A stretch of 64,000 nucleotides of DNA from positions 103,844 to 167,843 of the forward strand of contig WNNJ02003183.1 in assembly GCA_012934845.2 (NCBI GenBank), in the 5' to 3' direction. The notes beneath the pieces are model-generated. The model did no database searches, was not told the DNA's origin, and worked only from the letters and a program-made list of their open reading frames with translations. Of the stretch, positions 57,485-64,000 are shown piece by piece. Position numbers and translations under genes: made by a program. The stretch's first letter is position 1. Each line of letters begins with the position of its first letter. This DNA is from Pomphorhynchus laevis. Its lineage: Eukaryota; Acanthocephala; Palaeacanthocephala; Echinorhynchida; Pomphorhynchidae.

Positions 57485-57870
57485 TATACTTTGTATTAGA
57501 ATAAGATACTAGATAGTTATTTCAGAGGAAATACATCATTAGCATGTATTTGGCCCCGCTGCTATGTTGGGTAGAGGAGTTAGGGGCCGAAACCTGATAG
57601 CATAGCAGTTCCTCCTGATGACCTCTAATTCTTATTCTGATACAACGTCTGTTATTTATTAGTCAATTCATAAAAATGACGTTTATTTTAAATTTTATTT
57701 TTTATTTTTATTTTTATTTTTTAACTTGATTTAAATTATAGAAAATCTAAAAACAATTATTAATTTTATTATTTAATTATTAAATTTTGATTTAGCATTA
57801 TTATGTTTTGTTTATTTTATAATTATATAACAATACGTAGACTCAGTTAGCTGATTTAATTCTTTAGCTA
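57485..57870 (+). repeat. PLE 3' region with structured terminal motif
   Basis: After the stop, 57545-57635 contains GGCCCC...GGGGCC flanking, and CTGCTATG...CATAGCAG interleaved with it, then GAAAC and CCTGATGACC. The T-rich terminal repeat (57640-57870) follows, matching 55985-56250. The same motif is present on minus at 23425-23515. Confidence 0.7.
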
Positions 57871-58052
57871 CTATTTAGAGTAACTATTTCCGGCACTTTG
57901 TAAAACACTATCGACAAAATTTTCCGCAAAGCACTTTTGATTTATTTGTAATAAATTAATTTATGGCAATAATTACCATGTCAAGATATAAATTGATCAG
58001 TCCGTAGTTTAATTGATATTTTCTACGCAGGAACCTTTTAAGCAAAATATTT
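57871..58052. other. AT-rich spacer
   Basis: Nothing recognised. Confidence 0.4.
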
Positions 58053-58350
58053 TATGTTCGGATGAGTATGAAATTTGAATGAAATTATTTATTATTCAAC
58101 TTTTAGCGTTTACATTTTAGTTCTCTTTATAACAAAATATATTATTATTTTTGTCATTCATGCGCTATTTTTATTCATTCAAAATATCATTTTATATTCG
58201 GATTTTATATTCGGATGAGTATGAAATTTAAATGAAATTATTTATTATTCAACTTTTAGCGTTTACATTTTAGTTCTCTTTATAACAAAATATATTATTA
58301 TTTTTGTCATTCATGCGCTATTTTTATTCATTCAAAATATCATTTTACAA
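58053..58350. repeat. tandem duplication of about 145 bp
   Basis: 58053-58196 and 58206-58346 share TTCGGATGAGTATGAAATTT, AGCGTTTACATTTTAGTTCT and GTCATTCATGCGCTATTTTT with very few differences. No coding content. Confidence 0.85.
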
Positions 58351-59379
58351 TAAAACAGTATTTTTTAATTTTCCATTAGATTATATTTTTAATGACAGCC
58401 TCATTTAATTGTCTTTTATGTTTGGTTGCTTGTATGAAGTCTGCATTTTTGTACTACACAGTTGTTATACACCGTTGTTAGTGTCTAACGTAATATACGG
58501 GATCCGCTTGTATGCTAATTTATAGCTGTTTAGTATTCAAATTTCTTAATTCAAAAGAATATTTTTCCATCTATGTGCTAATTTTTTCTCATTGGTGTTG
58601 TCTAAAATTTGACATTTTTCGTCTAATGTTGACTGAAATGTTTTAATTCAGAATTTTATTGCAATAGTGCAGTTTATTTTTTAAGCAGTACAATGAAAAT
58701 TAACATTTTCTATTATTTACCAAATTTTTCAATCCGGCAAATAGTAGATTTTTCAGTTCGTTAAAGTATAAAGATTTTGAATAATTGTAAGTGATGGAGT
58801 ATGAATACAGTTGAAAATATACAAAGTTTATTACATTTAAGTTTAAGCTCATTATATTTATTAACTTTAACTTTATTACAAGTGTGCGGGAATATGTTTT
58901 CCCTAATGACAATATCCACTTCTATATGCATAATCGACAAAATAACTATTTAATAATTGAAATTATTAAATTCAGCTGACATCTGATTACGTTTTGAACA
59001 ATTAGTGAATAAGTAAAGAAACAACAAACTCAGATATAACAAATCTATAAACTAATTGTTGACGACACTTTTTTACATTGCCTTTTAATTAGAGCTTTCA
59101 GTGAGTTGGGAAAAAATACAATGAGAGGTAGTTTGCTGGATGTAAATCCACACCATTGTGCCTCTTTATTTCGGTTACTAGTAATATTTAACAACATATA
59201 TGGAATCTTATATTGCCCTGAAGCACCGCTTCAAATGCAACAGATTAATCAATAAATAAGATAAGTACAGATATCAGACTGCAAGTTAAATCTTTTGCTG
59301 AAAATAAATACTCTTTAACCAACACTGATTTTAAAATTAATATATAAAATAACTTGAAATAATGACAACTTACTTTATT
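58351..59379. other. AT-rich DNA, no gene seen
   Basis: 58500-58625 (GATCCGCTTGTATGCTAATT onward) recurs at 59612-59763 as a direct repeat about 1.1 kb downstream. The minus-strand frame 58700-58912 shows no domain and is not called. Confidence 0.5.
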
Positions 59380-59763
59380 CAATTTTTTTATTTTAACTTG
59401 ATTTAAATTATAGAAAATCTAAAAACAATTATTAAATTTATTATTTAATTATTATTTTTTGATTTAGCATTATTATGTTTTGTTTAGTTTATAATTATAT
59501 TAAATACGTAGACTCAGTTAGCCGATTTGATCGTTTACCTGAAGCTACATATTTTGTACTATGAATTAAAATATATAAATATCTTAATCTCAATAAACTT
59601 TTTAACTCAAAAAGATCCGCATGTATGCTAATTTATAGCTGTTTAGTATTCAAATTTCTTAATTCAAAAGAATATTTTTCAATCTATGTGCTAAATGTAT
59701 ATGCTAATTTTTTTTCATTGGTGTTGTCTAAAATTTGACATTTTTCGTCCTAATGTTGACTGC
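59380..59763 (+). repeat. third PLE terminal repeat plus direct repeat of 58500-58625
   Basis: 59395-59610 matches 56110-56330 (GATTTAGCATTATTATGTTT, GTAGACTCAGTTAGCCGATT, CTGAAGCTACATATTTTGTA). At 59612 it joins the GATCCGC.TGTATGCTAATT repeat. The junction suggests the two repeat types were joined by recombination or template switching. Confidence 0.65.
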
Positions 59764-59940
59764 AATTTTTTATATTTTTTAATATATAAAAAATTATAAC
59801 CACATAGCTTATAATTTTTTATATTTTTTAATATATAAAAAAATTATAAGCACAGAGCTTATAATATCATAAGCACAGAGCTTATGCTCTGTGCACTGCC
59901 ATGCACAGAGCATAAGCTCTGTGCATGGCAGTGCGTATTG
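59764..59940. repeat. short tandem and palindromic repeats
   Basis: TTTTATATTTTTTAATATAT is repeated twice. Then GCACAGAGCTTATGCTCTGT and its inverted copy form a strong hairpin around CACTGCCATG (about 59873-59935). The small plus-strand frame here is a by-product. Confidence 0.75.
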
Positions 59941-60084
59941 CGGTTAAACCATGCATCAGGCACTAAATTCCTTTTAATAGAAATGCTGTTTTACATAGAC
60001 ACTTTGGAAGTGTACAAATATATAAACTATAATCTGTTGTTACACCTGCCCTGGGACACACAATGGTGTACACGTAAATAAATC

Positions 60085-60255
60085 ACTATGTTTTCCTCAT
60101 GAAGAGGCATAAACACCAGGCAGCATTCTATTATACAACTGTAGCTTGTAAGCTCCCGGCGAACAATGTTAACCATAATTCGGTTCTATTTCTTGATCTG
60201 ATGAGGATATATAGAATGCTGCCTGGTGTTTATGCCTCTTCATGAGGAAAACATA

Positions 60256-60350
<95 letters not shown>
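60085..60350. repeat. inverted repeat followed by a long (AT)n microsatellite
   Basis: Arms of about 45 bp (TTTTCCTCATGAAGAGGCAT and GCCTGGTGTTTATGCCTCTT parts) at 60088-60132 and about 60212-60256 face each other. (AT)n fills 60258-60349. Translations through the microsatellite give only Tyr-Ile runs. Confidence 0.85.
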
Positions 60351-60351
<1 letters not shown>

Positions 60352-60986
60352 TAAGTGTTCGAATCGAGCATATTCTTCAGTCTGCAAACTCTCGTCACTC
60401 CTAGACGGTCATGTGATAGCCGGCAGCCATCGTCAGTAAGATGAACTATCACACGCCGTTTCGGCTGCCTCTGTGACATTGTAAAAATGCATTTCCGACA
60501 TCTAGCTAAAATTGTTGGTGGCGTTAGCTCTTTAATCCAACAATTTGCAATGCAGACCATCATAAACAACCAGAGGATCAAACTTTCGGATGCTTGACTG
60601 TAAGAAACCGAGATTGAGTGGATCAATTCTTTCTATATAATCATAAGAGTTTCGTTTGAATCGGTATTGCTCGAGATTGCGAATAGCAATTCTTTCCGTA
60701 TATTTAAGTAAGTGTTCGAATCGAGCATATTCTTCAGTCTGCAAACTCTCGTCACTCCTAGACGGTCATGTGATAGCCGGCAGCCATCGTCAGTAAGATG
60801 AACTATCACACGCCGTTTCGGCTGCCTCTGTGACATTGTAAAAATGCATTTCCGACATCTAGCTAAAATTGTTGGTGGCGTTAGCTCTTTAATCCAACAA
60901 TTTGCAATGCAGACCATCATAAACAACCAGAGGATCAAACTTTCGGATGCTTGACTGTAAGAAACCGAGATTGAATGATCAATTCT
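60351..60986 (-). repeat. PLE leader repeat, 357-bp offset direct duplication
   Basis: 60351-60620 and 60708-60977 are near-identical, beginning GTAAGTGTTCGAATCGAGCA. The intervening 60621-60707 occurs only once. On the minus strand each copy has GGCAGCC-GAAAC-GGC, GUGAUAG, CUGACGA-U-GGCUGCC and CUAUCAC, i.e. interleaved complementary pairs around hammerhead-type core bases. It lies directly upstream of the PLE gene and is probably its pseudo-LTR. A plain inverted repeat (60965-61048) links it to the coding region. Confidence 0.75.
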
Positions 60987-61048
60987 TGCAATATTTGTTA
61001 CGGCATATATTGTAACAAATATTGCAAGAATTGATCATTCAATCTCGG
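60965..61048. repeat. 37-bp inverted repeat at the PLE 5' boundary
   Basis: The block 60965-61002 (starting CCGAGATTGAATGATCAATT) is the reverse complement of 61012-61048 (ending TTGATCATTCAATCTCGG), with a 9-base centre. It joins the leader repeat to the PLE reading frame, a typical trace of PLE insertion with inverted leader sequence. Confidence 0.85.
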
Positions 61049-61062
61049 TGGGCAATAGCGAA

Positions 61063-63592
61063 ATGACAACTAAAACTAAAACTGTTACTCACATACTTGC
61101 ACACTACCAATTCCTGACTTTTTGCAAAAGAAATAACTTAACGCCTAATGGTTTACGTTTGAACAAACAAATGCAAATTAATCGTTCTTTAGTTGAAAAT
61201 CATAAGATGGAGAAACTTGAAAATAGGTGGAAGAAAGCTCTAAAACGTTGTGAAATCGAATGCACTGCCATTTTAAGAGAATTTTATCGTACAGCATATG
61301 CGCGCTCGAGAACAGATCACAATTCCAATAAACCTACCTTATTGACTATGGAGTACAAACAATTAATAAAAGTGAAATGCAATAAGCTTTCTAAACTATC
61401 AAATCGATACATAGAGACATGGGAATTAGAAAATATTCTACCAAATTATTGCCGATATTTCAAACCTATTTTCAGGTGGAAGAAAAATAAATCTATGAAC
61501 ACAGATAATATTATTAATATATCCAATGTTAATCTAACAAATAATCAAATGGAAGCTTTATCTTTTGGTTTGTCTTTCGTTCCATCGCAAAAAGAGTTCA
61601 ATCGCTCACAGTTAATTGGTGATGTGAAAGAAATTATCTATAGATTAATACCAGAAACTGTACAAGAAAACACTGTAATTAAGAAGATAATAACAACAAA
61701 TGATTTAATACAAAAATATGTCAAAATACCGCCAAATATTACGAATGTTCGAAACAATATTAGTAAAGAAAAGAAAATTGCATTGAAGGAACTGTCAGAA
61801 AACGATTCTATCATCATTAGAAAAGCAGACAAGGGAAGTAAGATAGTGATTTGGGGAAAATCGGATCATGATTTGGAAGCTCAACGGCAACTATCATCTG
61901 ATTCGTATGTTCAGATAGATATGGATGAAATGAAAACATGTATGGAATCTGTGTATCATGCAATAAAGCAACACATCCACGATAAAAACGTTGTTAAAAG
62001 ACTTATTCCACAAACATTTAATGAAGGCAATCTGTATTTTCTACCAAAAATACACAAAAAGTTAACTCCTTGCCCGGCACGTCCTATTATTAGCAATTGT
62101 GGTACTGCAAGTTATAAATTGGCCAAATATCTACATCAAAAAATCCATCCAGCTCTGGTGAATACAGCATCTCACCTGACAAGTACAGATGACTTTCTAC
62201 GGAAATTCAATAATATGAAGCAATCAATCTCTAGTAACTCTATTGTTACCACTCTTGACATTGAATCGTTATATACATCTATAAGTGAACTTCCAGGTAT
62301 CGAAGGGGTCACACAGCAATTGGAAAAATTTGGATATGAACCTAGTGAAATATATAGAATCAGGGAACTTATATCAATTGTACTACGCTCGAACGTGTTT
62401 AAATTTCAAGACAAACTATACAAGCAAATCCAAGGAACGGCTATGGGAAGTCCTATCGCACCTGCATATGCTGGTTTATATGTAGCGAGCATAGAAGAAC
62501 AGTTTTTTTACGACACAACAACTTCTACCATCAGCATGGTTTAGATATATAGATGACGTGTTTTTGATATGGGAACATGGACGGCCAATGTTGGATGCAT
62601 TTATTCAAGCACTGAATGAATTTAGCGAATTACAGTTTGTTGAGGAAAAACCTATAAATGGTCGTGTGACATTCTTGGATGTTGAAATGTACATAGACAA
62701 TAATAATGTCTGGCAAACAACCTTGCACCATAAATTTGAAGGAGGAAAATCATTAATACATGTTAGTAGCGCACATGCTCCCAAAATAAAACGATTACTC
62801 ATTCGTAATGAGCTAATACGTATAAAAAAGATATGTTCAACCAACAATGAATTCTATAAACAATCGAATATAATGTGTCAGGAATTCAAAAATAGAGGAT
62901 ACAACAATCGTCTTGTGAGGAGACAATATAGAGAAATTATGGAAATGTCACAGCAAACACTATTAAAAGGAAAAGCTATGTCAAATAAAACAACAAATCG
63001 TTTATTTGCTGCCATCACATTTCATCCCGCTCTAATGAATCTTCAAAAAGATTTAAATATCGTCATCCAAAATATCCCAAAACAACTTCGATATAACATA
63101 CTTAATCCATGCATTACGTATCGCGCAGGAAAATCAATCAATGATATGATAAAACATAGATCACGGAAACTAGGTAACCAAAGTGGCCCATGTGGTGGGG
63201 CAAGATGTAAATGTTGCAAACAAATGAGCAATAAGTCGACGTTCACTAGTGCCATAACTCACTCAACATATAAAGTCAAAGGAATGCTAAATTGCAAAAC
63301 CAGAGGTTCAATATACTTACATGAATGTGCCAACTGTGAAGCACAATACGTTGGGCAAACTGGATCTACTTTTAATATACGTGCTAACAATAGACGATCT
63401 GATATAGCTGCTAAAAGGCTAAACAATGATGGAGCGGTAAGACATATTATTCAAAATCCAGATCATGTAATGAATACCACACTAATTGCACAAATCAGTA
63501 ACGATATTACTCGCAAAAACACAGAGAACTACTGGATAGGTCAACTTATGACAGATCTCAGCTTAAATACTGAGCACACATTTAGACTATAG
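61063..63592 (+). pseudogene. Penelope-like element, RT and C-terminal GIY-YIG, nearly complete with one frame change
   Basis: Classical EN+ PLE polyprotein of about 840 codons: reverse transcription primed at a nick made by the GIY-YIG nuclease. First ATG at 61063 (MTTKTKTVTHILAHYQFL). RT fingers: NDSIIIRKADKGSKIVIWGK, YFLPKIHKKLTPCPARPIIS. Motif A VTTLDIESLYTSI (about 62250), motif B QGTAMGSPIAPAYAGLY (about 62435), motif C FRYIDDVFLIWEHG (about 62545). After it come FLDVEMYID, the cysteine linker CGGARCKCCKQM, then GIY-YIG: GSIYLHECANCEAQYVGQTG with R and N/H positions following, to the end at 63592. The frame changes once, near 62500 in a T-run between motifs B and C. It is otherwise open, so the insertion is recent or recently lost. 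Confidence 0.88.
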
Positions 63593-63965
63593 GTATGTTC
63601 TTAGAATGTTCTAGAATGTTCGATCACAATTACAAATTTATGCAGTTTTGGCTGTGTGCTTGGTTTGAGTATTTTAGATTAGTAAATTACTGAAGAAGGC
63701 TCACGCCGAAAGCTTTAAAAAATATACATTTTGTCATTTTGTTTTTGATTTGGCTCGGTTAGTTAATATCTACATTTATATATGGAAAGAATTGATTTTA
63801 TCAATCCTGAGTCACACCGATTAGAATATGCCGTAACATATATATATATATATATATATACTAACCGAGCCAATATATCTACATTATATATTGTTAATAT
63901 CTACATTTATATATGGAAAGAATTGATTTTATCAATCCTGAGTCACACCGATTAGAATATGCCGT

Positions 63966-64000
<35 letters not shown>
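63593..64000 (+). repeat. PLE 3' tail with hammerhead-like motif, duplications and (TA)n
   Basis: 63690-63720 carries ACTGAAGAAGGCTCACGCCG followed by AAAG, the same layout as at 41300. 63767-63839 and 63898-63969 are direct copies (TATCTACATTTATATATGGA to ATGCCGTAACA), each followed by (TA)n. GGCTCGGTTAG at 63752 is inverted at 63862-63873. The window ends inside the second (TA)n run. Confidence 0.75.

Noticed and set aside
57545-57635. ordinary hammerhead or HDV-type ribozyme at the PLE 3' end
   Set aside because: GAAAC and CCTGATGAC are present, but the stretch between them cannot form the two hairpins a hammerhead needs. The interleaved stems lack the catalytic joining region expected of the HDV fold. 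Reported only as a structured motif.
60169-60626. minus-strand frames with long Tyr-Ile runs
   Set aside because: Translation of an (AT)n microsatellite.
1-64000. CRISPR arrays, rRNA operons, bacterial operons
   Set aside because: No regularly spaced short repeats with unique spacers, no rRNA-like blocks, and the gene structure is eukaryotic.

Overview
This is an AT-rich metazoan nuclear window, most likely from an invertebrate. It is dominated by retroelements: non-LTR (LINE) and Penelope-like (PLE) copies, several kinds of hammerhead-ribozyme-bearing repeat, and fold-back MITEs. Few host genes are visible and I cannot name the species. Spliced genes, GT-AG introns, target-site duplications and the absence of bacterial gene organisation all point to a eukaryote. 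I saw no rRNA, CRISPR array or convincing tRNA.

The clearest host gene is a four-exon mitochondrial adrenodoxin-type [2Fe-2S] ferredoxin. It occurs twice, at 4970-7606 on + and 38178-40461 on -, inside the arms of a large inverted duplication (about 4732-9130 and 36790-40699). Both copies look intact. They converge on a spacer of about 28 kb, which holds a Shisa-like membrane-protein exon (17616-18044), decayed LINEs, a decayed PLE and one full-length LINE. Intron 2 contains a minisatellite whose length differs between the arms. Both outer ends of the duplication abut PLE-related sequence.

Layout. 1-1012: N-terminal part of a PLE (-). 1013-3560: LINE copy 1. 3830-4735: PLE C-terminal fragment and two hammerhead-bearing repeats. 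4732-9130: left arm with ferredoxin, a MITE cluster and a CACTA-like element. 9131-17600: AT-rich DNA with LINE relics and a fold-back palindrome. 17616-18044: Shisa-like exon. 18400-20945: L2/CR1-like LINE relic. 21480-22150: relic of a retroelement-associated domain. 22915-25880: PLE pieces with an N-terminal GIY-YIG. 27762-32830: hammerhead satellite split by LINE copy 2 (28407-32303, 16-bp TSD). 33457-36900: duplications and MITEs. 36790-40699: right arm. 40700-41330: PLE fragments. 41571-52815: LINE copies 3 (+), 4 (-) and 5 (+), nested or adjacent. 53900-55680: fold-back cluster. 55985-57870: PLE RT between terminal repeats. 60085-64000: a nearly complete PLE with C-terminal GIY-YIG and repeated leader.

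Two themes stand out. Small self-cleaving-ribozyme motifs recur on several unrelated repeats. The five related LINE copies share a well-conserved ORF2 but have strongly divergent ORF1 proteins.
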